Source: Blepharisma stoltei (taxonomy: Eukaryota; Ciliophora; Heterotrichea; Heterotrichida; Blepharismidae). From it: a DNA stretch of 64,000 nt. Below the pieces are notes generated by a model. It searched no databases. It worked only from the letters and a program-made list of their open reading frames with translations, and had not been told where the DNA came from. The stretch is taken from NCBI GenBank assembly GCA_914767885.1, contig CAJZBQ010000040.1, positions 372,001 through 436,000 of the forward strand, given 5' to 3'. Numbering within the stretch: the first letter of the stretch is position 1; every line of letters begins with the position of its first letter. Below are positions 32,501 through 43,418 of this stretch, one piece after another. The position numbers and the translations under genes were made by a program.

Positions 32501-35500
32501 TGGAGTGTGCTCTGAGTGTACTGATCAAATCAGAATGGAGTTTAGTCAAGCAGACAAAAAGAATTGTGTTTGCAAAGGAAGCCAAATAGCTGATAGTACA
32601 TCTTGCTCTTGTCCAAATGATTCAGTGTTTAACGGAGTAGATTGCGTTGCTTGTGAACCTAGCTGCTCTTCTGTGTGCACTGGAGCTACTTATTATGACA
32701 CCATCTCGCAATCATGCAAAAATTGTGGAGACTTCTGCACTGTCTGCTCAAGTAAAACAGACTGCTCTCAGTGTTCTGATCCTACCACTATGATTCCTGA
32801 CCCTGAAGGCTCTGGTCACTGCGTCTGCAAAGAATCATATTATTTAGAAGACTTAACCTGCCAGGCTTGTGGAACTTTATGCAGCGTATGTAACTCAGAC
32901 CAGTGTCTTACCTGTGCAAGCATCGACAACATTGAAAAAGACCCTGACAATGCAAAAGTTTGCAAATGTACAGATGGGCATGTTTACAATTATATTACTC
33001 AGAAATGCGAGGATTGTGGAAGCTCATGCTCTGGCTTTTGTGGGGCTCTTTGTTCTTCTTGCGACACAACGCATTGCACAGAGTGTTTGGATACTCAAAC
33101 TATGACTTATGACCCTAATGATCCATTTAATTGTAAATGCTTCCAAGGAACATATTATGACTTAGATTTGCATGCTTGTACAAACTGTGGAACTCTGTGT
33201 AAGAGTTGTGAAAGCGGCAGCAATTGTTTAGAATGCGTCAACTCTGCAATGGTAGTTGATCCTACAGACCCTGGATCTTGCACATGCTCTGGAGCATTTT
33301 ATTCCCAAGGAACAAATTGTTTGCCTTGTGGAACCTTGTGCAGCAGGTGCAGCGCAGAGAAGTGTTTTACTTGCGAAAATATTATCAACGTTATAAAAAA
33401 CACAGATAATCCTACTATTTGTAAATGCAAAGATGGATATTCGTATCATGAAAGCACAAATACTTGTGAGGTCACTTGTGGAGATCTGTGCTCGACTTGT
33501 AGTGAGACCCAATGCACAATCTGTATAGACACAATTCTCATGGTCCAAGATCCTAATAGTCCACTTAAATGTATTTGCAAGGACGGATACTACTACGACA
33601 CAATCTCAAAGTCTTGCAAAGTATGCGGCAATAACTGTTCTATTTGCTCTTCTGCAACTCTATGCACTGAGTGCAAAGATGCCTGGATGATAACTAGTGA
33701 AAGTCAGCCTGGCTCATGTGTATGCAAATCTGGAACATACGAAAAAGACAGTCAATGCGTCAAATGTAGTTTGCCTTGCACAGAATGCGCCAGCTCAGCT
33801 TTTTGCACAAAATGTCAAGATGATATGACTCTTGACACAAAGACAGGATTGTGCTCATGCTCAGCAGCAGCGAAATATTATGACTCAACCTTGACAGCAT
33901 GCATGAATTGCCCTGATAGATGCTCTTCTTGTACTTCAGATAAAGTGTGCACTGATTGTATAGAAAACGCAGCTTTAACTTCAACTGCTTCTTGTGCTTG
34001 TGTTGCAGGCTATTTCTCTCTTAATGGAAAATGCACTAAGTGTCCAGATTTATGTGAAACTTGTGAAAGCCAAGCTAAGTGTTTGACCTGCAAGAAGTAT
34101 GCATCAGTTGGCGCTGATAATTTGTGTCATTGCAACACTCAATTCAGCATGAATAGCGAAGGATCCTGCACATCTGTATGTAATAACCTTTGCACTGCTT
34201 GCAGCGAATCAGATGGCAATAGCTGTACTGCCTGTATTACAAATGCTGAGTTATCAAAAACTGTTTGCTCTTGTACTGCCAATTCTGCTTATGATTCAGG
34301 CTCAAAATCTTGTGTCTGCAACTCGGGCTCAACGCTTATCAATAATAAATGTGTGACATGCAAGAAGTACCTGTCTAACACCGATATCAAAAAATCGTCA
34401 TTTGCCTCCTCATGGGCTTATTTATATGTTTACTTTAATGTCAAAGTCGATATGACTCTAGACTCAAGCTGTTCCAAAGTGATCGCCAGCGACTCCCTCA
34501 CAAAGTTGGGAGAAAATCCTGCATGCTCTTGGGCAGACTCAAAGACCTTGAGAATTGGGCTTGGGGTGGGCTTTACTCAGAGAACTGATTCATTGCTTTA
34601 TTTGGACGGAACTTATATAGTGAAAGCCACAGATGATCCTTGCACAACGCAGTATCAGCCTTTAAGTGTGATGCCAACTGCTACTTCAAACCCAGCTCCT
34701 ACAGCTAAAGTTAGTGGTCCAACGAGTATTTCAATCTCATGCAGCTCGGATCCTTTAGTTTATACAAGCGAAAAATCAACAGGCTCTTTAGGAACAGCCC
34801 TTACATATGCTTGGTCAGCAGAAATCTCTCCAGCAAATTCAGCTTTGGCTTCGACTATTGCTTCGACTACTACCGCGAGCCTCACTATCAATAGAAGTAA
34901 CTTCAGCACAAGTTCAACAACAACATTAAAGATAACTCTTAAAATCACAAATACCCTTGGACTTTCCAATTCAGACTCAATGACAACAACAATCCAAGGA
35001 GGTGATGCTTTATCTGTAGCTTTCGACCAAGGAAACTCCGTCTCAATAAAGGCTTCAGATTCAAAGACTCTTAAGGCAAAAGTATCAGCTCTTTGTGGCG
35101 ACTTGACTACTGCAATCTCATGGCAATGGAGCTATGTGAGCGGCCCAGAAATTGACTCTGCAGCAATTCTTGCAAATGGCGGGACTACAAGTAAACTGAC
35201 AATTAGTGCTAATGCACTATCAGCTAGCAGCACTTTATACGTCTTTATGGCTACAGCAACTCAAGCCAGCAGTGGAGGTTCGATAAGTGGGAGTGCAACC
35301 ATTTCTATAACAGTTACAGCATCTCAGCTATATATCAAGCTATCAAAGAACAGTGGTGACATTTCGCCTAGCCAAGACTATACTATTGATGCAAATGGCT
35401 CTTATGACCCAGATGATTCTACTCTTCCTCTGAGCTATAGCTGGACTTGTGTAAATAACGCAGATGGATCTACTTGCACTGGAAGTGACTCTAAAACCCT

Positions 35501-38500
35501 TCTAAATAACGAAGTTGCATCAAGTTTGACCATTCCAAAATCAAGAATGGTTAAAGGTGCTGCATGGGATATCACCTGTACTATTTCTAAAGACACTAGA
35601 AGCTCAAGTTTGACTATAAATCTCAATGTATTAAAGAAGGATACAAGCACTGCTGCTTGGATACTAACAGATACTCTCAAGCTTAACCCACATAAATTCA
35701 ATAGCTCCCCTTCCGTGAGTCAACCAATTTTATGCTCTCTTAGGGTAAATTTTTTTAAATTTTATATTGCTTTCAATAATCAAAAATTTTTAAGTAAAAG
35801 TTGCTTTATTTATGGATTTCTGTTTAAGATGCAAATTGTTTAAATTTAATAATTGCCCACTATAATAATTTTTTACCTATTAAAATATTTGTATATAGAA
35901 TATTTTTCATGTCGGGTTTTTCTAATTGTACTTGCTTTTAGAGGGGGAATAGGTACATTGCCAACATTGTCGCTTCTCTAACTGCCGCATTGATTTGGAC
36001 TCAGCGATCTGGAAATGCTGTTTCATTTTATCCTAACTATCTTTCAACACTTGGATTCCAATCAATGACTCTTTCTGAAGGCGTTATATATGGTTTTGAC
36101 CTCAGTATAACTGATCAAGGTGTCACTTTAACGATACAGTTATCAATTTCAGTAAACCAAGGTGCTGCTTGTACAAGTGGTCTTCAAGTAAACCTTGTAG
36201 ACGATGAAGGATCAGCCCTAATTGATACTTATAAACTTTGAATTGACGGTTGTTATGATCGTGATGGGGAAGATTTACCAATCTTATATCAATTCCAAGA
36301 TATTTGGAGAGGCAAGGTGTTTACACTTGGATATGCAAAAGAAGCAAATTCAGTAGAAACCTATTTGTTTTGGGGGAGAAATCAGCTAACTGCTCACGTT
36401 TGCGACCAACTAGGCACTTGCTCAGATTATACCTTGAACTTTACTTATTATAGGTCGTAGCTTCTGCCTATTACTAAAGCAGCCGCCAAAGATCCCTAGG
36501 GGATTCGTCCTCTTTGCGAAGTTGGTAAGGAGAACTTTCTCAAGTTAGATGGCTCAAGGCGCGAGTTTCGGCTTGAACACCATTTTTCCTCTTTTCATCA
36601 TCCTGATACATGCCACCTGTGAAGTAGGGTACTATGTCTCCGTCTCCTCCTTGTTTTGTCGGCTCCAGTGTTGAGTGGAAAGGTTATGGACTTCTGCAGC
36701 ATGCAGCTTGGGTTGAATGAAGGCTGCCCCAAAAAATGGAATTTCTGGCCAACCTTCTGAAAAAGGAAAAATTATAGACTGGGGACTTAACTTCCGGGTT
36801 TCTCGCTAGAAGATGCCCAATGGTCTCAGCATTGCCTGAAGATGCTGCTGGGCTTTCTATTTTCCAACTCTGAACCCATTTTATTTATCGAGGTAAAATT
36901 CAATCCTGAAAGCGGACTAGGTCAGGCTCTGAACATTACCAGAATTGCTTAACTAGCATAGCTGTCAAATTCTGGATTAGCAAAACATTGCCTTATATAA
37001 ATAAAATGTGCTAGAGGTTGCATTGCTGGGAGATAATGACAGGCCCGAGAGGCCATTTTTTATGCTCAGATTACTCCAAAACTTTAAGAGTTAAAGCGTT
37101 TAATAGGAGACTTCTTGAGGACAGTTTGATGAACTCATACATTTCCAGCACTTTAGATGAAGACAACATCCCGTCTTCTATCAGCCTCTACTGCGGCTCA
37201 GCAACGATTGAAAATGACTTATTCACAAGAATGTGGAGTGACTTGCAGAGTTATGTGGCTAACCAAAAAGAACTCACAAGCAGTGAGCTCGACAGTGTTT
37301 TAGGAGCACTTTATTCAATGACGACTCAGGAATCTCAGATGACCTTAAGCCTTTATAAAGAATTTATTAGCTGGCTTGATGGGCTACTTACAACTTATAC
37401 TTCCCTAATTCCTACTCAAGACAACATGATTACACTTGTTTCTATTGCAGACAGTTTCATGAGCTATGGGAATACTACTGACTACTCTGAGCAGCCTCTA
37501 GAAGACTACGTAATGACAGCAAATGACCTTGTCCTCACTTGGGCTGCAGTTGCAACTAAAGAAGACCTTGTAAACCAGACTTCGCTTAACGGGACTCAAA
37601 ATACTGATCAAACTAAGATATTTAAGTACAGAAACTTCCCATCCGACATGCAAAATTCTAATATCACACTTGGGACAAATCGATCTATTGCACTTCCAAG
37701 TCAGCTGGATTTCACATCCACAGATATCATGAATATGAGAGCCCTATACTTCAATACCTCATCTGATGATTATTCTGATGTTATATCATTGAGTTTCTCA
37801 ACCTCTGGCAATTATACTGACAATACAATGAACTACTATGATAATGAAACTTACACTCCGTTCTCAAGCTCAGAACACCCAGTCACTATAGAGCTTCCTA
37901 TTAATAAAAATGTTTCAGAAGGCGCAACAATGGGCTGCTTATACTATAACGAAACAAGTAAAGCTTGGACAGAAGATGGCTGCAAGGTTTTAGAAATAAA
38001 TAGCGAAAGTGTTATCTTTGAAGTTTACCATTTCTCCATGTTTAAGCTGGGTGAAGCAGGCTCTACCATATCCCCACCTCCAATTTACACTCCTCCAAGC
38101 TCATCATGCGGTGACAATTACGCACCAATCTACATCCTGGTCGTCACTTTATTCATGCTTATCATTTTGAGTCCTATCATGATCTGGTTTGACAGAGCCC
38201 AGAAAGTAGATCATGATGTCCAGCAGACCCACAAGAAAGTTCCTATGAACTCCCCAACCCATGTGTCGAGACCAACTGAAATGGCTCTAATTAATATACA
38301 ATCAGAATATAGCTCACCTAATATTACATCAAGAGAAGAAGAGGTTAATGAATCTGAAGAAAGCTCAGGGGTTATTGAATCAAGAGAGATCGATTTGACT
38401 GAAAATTCCTATGCTGTGCCAGTTGAGCAGGTAGAGCTAAGCAGAGGAGAAGAAGAGGTTGTGGAACCTGAAGAGATGAGCTCAGACTTTGACAATTCAG

Positions 38501-39141
38501 GGGGCATTGTAGAATCCCAGGAAATCGATTTGACTGAAAATTCCTTCGCGTTCCAAGTCGCAGGAGTTGTTGAGAAGCCTCAAGCTCAGACTGTAGAAGC
38601 TACTAAAACAGAGCTGCAGGCACTTTTCGAAGGTCACTTGACATTTGGAATTATTTATTATAGACCGATCTTTTCTAGATGGACGAGATTGTTTACCTTG
38701 ATCACTATACTTCTCTTTGAGTTGCTGCTAGAAGGTTTATTGCTCTTTGGATTTGAAGATATAAATTCTGGATCAGAGGAGTCTACTGAGACACTATTTG
38801 CAGATTACCAAGCCAAATTCTTTGGCTACACTATTTTGGCTCTTGCTATTGCTATTCCAATTGAAATTTTGTTAATTATTGCCTTTAGCATTGATAGAAA
38901 TAAAGCTCCTTATTGGCCTGCATTTGCAACTGCATTAGGAACTGCATTGATTATTGGCTCTATAATTGGAATTGTGATGCTCAGTTATACTTTCTGCCAT
39001 GAGTGGAGCGGCTACTGGGCAATTTGCTTCCTTTGGGGTATTTTAATTGAAATCTTCGTTATGCAAACAATCTATATGACTGCCAGATATTTCATTTTGG
39101 AAAGTTTCCAACCCGAAGAAGTTACAACCAAGGTTAACTAA
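23553..39141 (+). CDS. Giant Cys-rich, REJ-like multi-pass membrane protein, six insertions
   Basis: The first ORF starts with a signal peptide (MLNRIILWFFLVLWQLSAA). Kept segments: 23553-25130, 25821-26553, 26969-27247, 27531-30425, 30706-35701, 35950-36429 and 37074-39141; total 13029 nt, 4342 residues. Residues about 80-3060 are Cys-rich repeats of furin/EGF-like type (CxxCxx..GxYYDGSxCxxC, EDxTGKCxTC), including near-identical copies at 24510-25130. A REJ/PKD-like beta region follows (about 3140-3900). A GPS-like site lacks the final CxCxHL (WTEDGCKVLE..VYHFSMF). Then TM1 (YAPIYILVVTLFMLIIL), a cytoplasmic part, HLTFGIIYYRPIFSRWTRL, and about four more TM segments, similar to the start of the polycystin-1 membrane region. 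Probably a surface receptor or adhesion protein. Each join was checked by frame and sequence. Confidence 0.85.
25131..25820. mobile_element. Retroposon RB insertion in the Cys-rich repeats
   Basis: 690 bp between TGGATGACCAAGGA (25117-25130) and TGGATGGCCAAGGA (25807-25820), a 14-bp duplication with one mismatch. Removing one copy plus the insert restores YYMDxQGECQ, as in the neighbouring repeats, in frame (690 = 3x230). It shares CTCCTCCTTGCC-like and GGTTATGGA blocks with inserts at 36430 and 47643. A tRNA-like stretch (TTAGTCTCTTGGTAGAGG, GGATTCTCGAATCC) lies at about 25588-25633. Confidence 0.75.
26554..26968. mobile_element. MITE family A copy (IES), carrying a nested palindrome
   Basis: 415 bp between TAs at 26554 and 26969. 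The left end is GTCTCCCCGTAGCGAATAAG, the right end TTTGTTCACAGAGAGGAGT. Removal joins ECL|GTQTFDGENC in frame (415 = 1 mod 3, as required). A ~151-bp palindromic insert at 26632-26782 enlarges this copy compared with the 280-bp copies nearby. Confidence 0.9.
26632..26782. repeat. Palindromic element nested in the MITE
   Basis: Inverted arms GCGCTGTTTTGGCCTTGA (left) and TCAAGGCCAAAATAGCGC (right) plus outer TTGCAATTTCC / CCATGGCAAA. TAs at 26632 and 26783 flank it, at the point where other copies read ATCTAGAGCTAATTC. An element within an element. Confidence 0.7.
27248..27530. mobile_element. MITE family A copy (IES)
   Basis: 283 bp between TAs at 27248 and 27531. Left end CTCCCCCTCAGTGAGCG, right end GTTCGCTCATGGAGGGGAAAGC. 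Removal joins KSCL|ECSDYDGTC in frame (283 = 1 mod 3, as required). Confidence 0.9.
30426..30705. mobile_element. MITE family A copy (IES)
   Basis: 280 bp between TAs at 30426 and 30706. The ends are eroded (TTTCCCCTGTAAG left, CTCATAGAGGGTGT right), with CCCCCCTTCATCGTGGGTC inside. Removal joins ESCL|GKWCGTCDS in frame (280 = 1 mod 3, as required). Confidence 0.88.
35702..35949. mobile_element. MITE family A copy (IES) in the REJ-like region
   Basis: 248 bp between TAs at 35702 and 35950. Left end GCTCCCCTTCCGTGAGTC, right end TTTTAGAGGGGGAA. Removal joins HKFN|RYIANIVASL in frame (248 = 2 mod 3, as required). Confidence 0.88.
36430..37073. mobile_element. Retroposon RB insertion in the REJ-like region
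   Basis: 644 bp between two copies of TGCTCAGATTA (36419-36429, 37063-37073). Removal joins GTCSDY|SKTLRVKAFN in frame (644 = 2 mod 3, as required). It shares TCTCCTCC, GAGTGGAAAGGTTATGGACT and other blocks with the RB copies at 25131 and 47643. GC-richer than the gene. Confidence 0.75.
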
Positions 39142-39344
39142 CTAATAATCTTTCAGATTAAAATTTATTTCTGCATAAAAAAATTGGCGTATAAATTATC
39201 TATTTGTTTCTAGTACCAAATTCTTTAATGTATATATAAAGAGCTGTGTGGCAAATTAGCATTGAAAAGACAAAAACTATAAATTTTCTAATCTTAGTCT
39301 AAAATTATAAAATACTTATTTTTATTATAATTATTTGTTGCAGC

Positions 39345-40033
39345 TGTTATGCCTGCTGGGCAATTTGTATAGCAATATCCAGCGAAGCAATAATAAGGAG
39401 AAACACAAGTGATAAAGCTAGCAGTATTTGAGTTCCAGCAAGTTGCACAGGGGAAGTGCTAGAGCTTAGAATCTTTTGGATAAGTTTTACAGTGGTCTGG
39501 AAGTATTCAGATCGGGCATATCTCAGTAAAATTATGACTATCTTCAGAATTAGGACTTTCTAAACATTTAACATTAACTATCTATGTAGAAGTTTCTGAA
39601 AGCATTTTGGTATCAATGAATCCCTGAATATTTTTTTGCTAATTTTCCAATAAGCTATATTGCACTTTTGTCTTTCTCATTTTAGTGTTCAATAGTATTC
39701 CATACTGAAAGTAGCTTTGATTTGCTGTGGGGATAGTGCAATTTCGTTCGCTAATTGCCATGAATATTTCGGTATGCTCCACAAGTATAATATTTGCATT
39801 GCTAGATAATAAAAAGCTTAAATTGAGTGATTTTTCATTTGAAATGTCATTGATGATTAAGTGCTGGTGAATAGATTTTGCTTAATAATAAGTATTAGAG
39901 CATTCAGATTGATTTCATAGATTGCAAAAGCTATCGATTTCTTGAATTGATTTTAGAAAATTTTAGTTTTTAAGCAGTTCATACAATTGCTTAGGTTTGA
40001 AATGCAATCATGCCAACAAGCTGCAGATAATCT
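39345..40033 (-). pseudogene. Remnant of a Cys-rich surface-protein gene
   Basis: Reading right to left: CWHDCISNLSNCMNCLKT, a frame change, QEIDSFCNLWNQSECSNTYY, a TAA, then a long frame with SFLLSSNANIILVEHTEIF and ending PCATCWNSNTASFITC and YYCFAGYCYTNCPAG. The last long frame has three in-frame stops, all TAG. Cys spacing is like that of the LamG/Cys-rich giant gene downstream. It is a decayed paralog fragment on the opposite strand. Confidence 0.6.
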
Positions 40034-40261
40034 TACTCCCCTCCTGTATAAAACAATCTGAACAAATTTTCTAGAGAAATTCACGAGAATTTAATGTATA
40101 TAGTTTATACTTTGGAAACTTAATTAAACATTTAGATAGAAATTTTATTATAATAACTTATAAATAAAATTATTTTAATAAGACTTTTGTATTGAAAAAT
40201 TAATTTTAGCTTGTGAAATTGACTAACTACAATAAAGTAGGGTGCATGGAAGTTGAGAGTT
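40034..40261. mobile_element. Degenerate MITE family A copy
   Basis: Left end TACTCCCCTCCTGTATAAAAC at 40034-40054, shown as TACTCCCCTCC and TGTATAAAAC; the likely right end is GGAAGTTGAGAGTTA at about 40261. The middle is AT-rich and no longer aligns well. It cuts the Cys-rich pseudogene. Confidence 0.4.
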
Positions 40262-40538
40262 AATCTTCGAAAGCCAATTATTTTGGATTTGATAAAGTGA
40301 ATGATACTTTTTTTAGCTAAATTGAGGAAAATAAGTATTGTGTATAAAACTGAGAAAAGCTTATTTGGTTTCCAGCCGAAAATTATGCAGTATCAGAAAG
40401 TGATCAGATGATGCTGACTCTAATAATAAAACACTATTTTATTATAATGAATTTAAAACAAAATCTATAAGATTCTAGATTGCGATGAAACCGATAATTG
40501 TGAGTGGGGACTTGATGAAAATCTTTAAATTTTGAAAG

Positions 40539-40863
40539 TTATGAAGAATTTTTGTTAGCAGCGATAAGAACTGAAGAAGAAATACTGGATTCGGGGAAAA
40601 TGTTCAGATTCTCACTTGGTGCCAATTCAATTGGTTGCCTCAATCAGGAAGCGATATTGGGAAGAGAGTCAAAAAACCAAAGATAAGAGAGCGGGAAGAA
40701 CTTGAGCAGAATTGGAGCAAAAAGTTAGGCAAGAGTTCAAGCAGGAATTTAAGAAATGAAATCGGCTAAATCCGGAATTAAGCTTCACCAAACCAGCTCA
40801 ATCCTGGCTGAGCACATTCCCACACGCAACCTCTATTGCTCGAGGTCACTGCATAAATTAGAC
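40539..40863 (+). pseudogene. Unidentified open-frame remnant
   Basis: With TGA as Trp the plus strand is open for about 100 codons: ELKKKYWIRGKCSDSHLVP, then KRYWEESQKTKDKRAG, WAELEQKVRQEFKQEF and FTKPAQSWLSTFPHATSI, ending at a TAG followed by more TAGs. It is GC-richer than the flanks. It has no start codon and no recognised family, and may be a piece of a transposon protein or an old gene. Confidence 0.3.
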
Positions 40864-41472
40864 GTAGGATTAGCCACAAGGATTAAGAGAATAGGTTGGC
40901 TCGCCAAATGATTTTTATAGATATAGCTGCTACAAAATTAAGTCTTGGAAGAGGAGAGTTCAATACTTGAATATTAGTGATTGAAAAATATATAATATTT
41001 GTAAGAGTTTTCTTATAAGCTTTCAACCAGCTTGAGCGCGATTCTTATTGAGAACTGAAGTCGCATGCACCCAATTGTAAGAAAACTTTTAAGCCTAATT
41101 TTATTGGCTTATATATTATATTGCACTGCCTTGATGTCTTTCTTTCTTTGAATTTTGTCATTGATCGTCTATATAAATATTTCTGGGAATGTTTGGAGGA
41201 AAAAACATTAAAAACTCCTTTTTTAGGATTTAAAGTGCGAGCTACAAAAAATATTCAATATTTAAATAAATCGAAAGCTAATTTTATTAAGCTCATAGTC
41301 CCTAAACTTTTAAATTTAAATTATAATTAAATTCTTACTCAAATTTTACAAATTGTATATTTATATCTTTGAAAATAAAATTAGAAATAATTATCTACTC
41401 AAGTGAGCAAATAATTTTTCTCACTCTTTAAGGCGAAGAAAATAAAAATATTTAAATTTATCATAAAGCTGC
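40864..41472. other. Non-coding spacer
   Basis: AT-rich. A 63-codon frame at 41121-41327 is not supported by anything else. Confidence 0.4.
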
Positions 41473-41997
41473 TAACTCCCCCCATTCTTAATCTAACGGT
41501 TTGGGGGTTAAAAAATTTTTATATATAAAATAAAAAATATAATATTTTTTTTTATATACTTTTAAATAAGAGGGGTTAAGAGTGTTTAATAATTATTTTT
41601 ACAGCAAAAAATTCATTCAATTAATTTTTAATAAGAATACCAATTTTTAATATTTTAATTTTTTGGTTATCCCTTTAAACTGTATAAATTTTAATTTGTT
41701 CCTGATTGAATTAATAATTTTAAATTTTAAAGAATCTCTATTTTTTAGATTATTGAGTTTTTAAGCCAAGATTGATGACTAAAGCACTTCGGATGGTTGA
41801 TTTCGTAGCTTCCTGTCGTCTCAAAGCTTCTGATAGCAACTTCATTAGGCGCATCTCCCCAGGCTTTTGATAGCAAATATATTTTTATATATATATAAAA
41901 ATTTGCATGATATGAAAATCTTCGATCAAGGATGGGGGTTAATTTCCCAATTTTTAGGAATTTTTACAGTCAATCGTTCGATCAAGGATGGGGGAAG
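41473..41997. mobile_element. MITE family B copy (best preserved)
   Basis: 525 bp with TAs at 41473 and 41998. Left end ACTCCCCCCATTCTTAATC, right end CGTTCGATCAAGGATGGGGG, with a second TCGATCAAGGATGGGGG about 60 bp further in. It carries the conserved peptide relic (41745-41871, minus) described at 2262. Same overall plan as family A (two nested copies of the terminal motif at one end) but different sequence. Confidence 0.8.
41745..41871 (-). pseudogene. Conserved peptide relic in MITE family B, second copy
   Basis: Reads AWGDAPNEVAIRSFETTGS, then NHPKCFSHQ and KNSII before TAA. It matches the frame and stop of the relic at 2262-2382. The W-x-D...F-x-T-T-G pattern resembles a pogo/Tigger-type transposase tail; a weak call. 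Confidence 0.4.
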
Positions 41998-41998
41998 T

Positions 41999-42449
41999 AA
42001 GCACATAATTCCTGCTTTTCTATTTTGATCAAATGCTTGCTAATGTATAGCCCGAGTACGATTTGGCTCAGGCTTTCAGATCTTCAGAATCGTAAAAACG
42101 GAGTTGGTAAAGCAAACTGCCCAAATGATAGAAACCTCAAATCAAGTAGTCTAACTTTGGAAAGCCAGCTTGGCCAACAAAAGCTAGTTTAGCTACCTTT
42201 TATTTTTACTATAGGGGAAAGATCGGCATTTCATGCCAAATCGCTTCAGGCTATATATAAAAATGATTTTAAAATAAATAAAATCAAAATTAATAATAAA
42301 GTCAATTCCATAAAGAAGAATAAAGTATGTGCTGACACTAATAAAATTGCCTTATTGGCAAGAATCTCTAAGAGTTCAAAAACTCCTTTAATTATATTAT
42401 AATGAAAATTAGTGGACTCTAGTTATCTTATAGAAATCAATAAACTTAT
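41999..42449. other. Non-coding spacer
   Basis: Mixed-composition sequence without an open frame. TATTATAATG at about 42400 could belong to the old 5' flank of the second giant gene before the next element inserted. Confidence 0.35.
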
Positions 42450-43399
42450 TAAGGATGTCTGGTCAAGCATAGGTAGCAATCCCACACCCCCACCCCCCTA
42501 AAAATGGGTACCCCCACCCCCTTTTCACAGATGGTACCCCCACCCGCCCTTCTCGGGTTTATTCTATAGAATAATTGATAGGAAAAATAAGCAAAATAGA
42601 TTAAATATAACCCAATTAAAACAATATATTGATAAATTAAGTCCCACAAATTACTTTATATTTATGATTAATTAATAAATTTAAATTAATTAGCAATTAA
42701 TTAGAAAATATATTAAATTTGCTTTTTATATTTATAAATATAATGCCAAAGATATAGATAATGGCATTAATTATTAAATTAGCACAATACAATAACTTGC
42801 ATTTAAATTTATTGATTCATAAATTAAAGCTAATCTAATGTCCATTTGTACAAGGATTGCAGGACTGAATTGGTAACAGGATTCAATAGTGGTAATAAAA
42901 ATAGTATTTGTCTATTGTCAATTTTACTTTTGGATCTCTAATTCGACTTTTAGCCATTGTTCCACAAAGTTCATAAATATATGCAGGATATATTGCTAAT
43001 TAATACCAAAGATCATTATTATGCTTGTTAACAAATTTTTCATATGTGGTGTGCTTAGTAGTTATAGGAAATTCTCACCTCATTCCACCTACTCCTTAAT
43101 CGATTGTGCTACGCTATGTGGATATTGTATAAATCAGTAATTTTAAATATTTAAAATAATAATTTTATTTATTACGTCTGCTCTAAATCGGCATTTGTCA
43201 TATATTTATGCTATATTAAGGGGGGTGTGGGGGTGCCATTTTTTAGGGGGGGTGGGGGGGTGGGGGTACCATTAAAAATTTTAGGGGGGGTTGGGGGGTG
43301 GGGGTACCATTAAAAAGGGGGGGTGGGGGGTGGGGTACCACTTTTTAGGGGGGGTGGAGTGTGGGGTTGCTACCTATGCTTGACCAGATGTCCTTCTTT
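42450..43399. mobile_element. TIR element with G-rich subterminal repeats, just upstream of the second giant gene
   Basis: 950 bp with TAs at 42450 and 43400. Terminal inverted repeats contain CTGGTCAAGCATAGGTAGCA followed by a C-rich run (CCCACACCCCCACCCCCCTA). At the right end three or four units of GGGGGTACCATTAAAAA plus a GGGGGGGTGGGGGG run stand in tandem; at the left the complementary units are fewer. The core is AT-rich. The element ends 19 bp before the ATG at 43419. No transposase is seen. Confidence 0.8.
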
Positions 43400-43418
43400 T
43401 AAATTTTTATAATTGCAA

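Noticed and set aside
42449-42649. Minus-strand 66-codon frame with RRAGGG motif
   Set aside because: It runs over the terminal repeat of the G-rich TIR element and starts without ATG.
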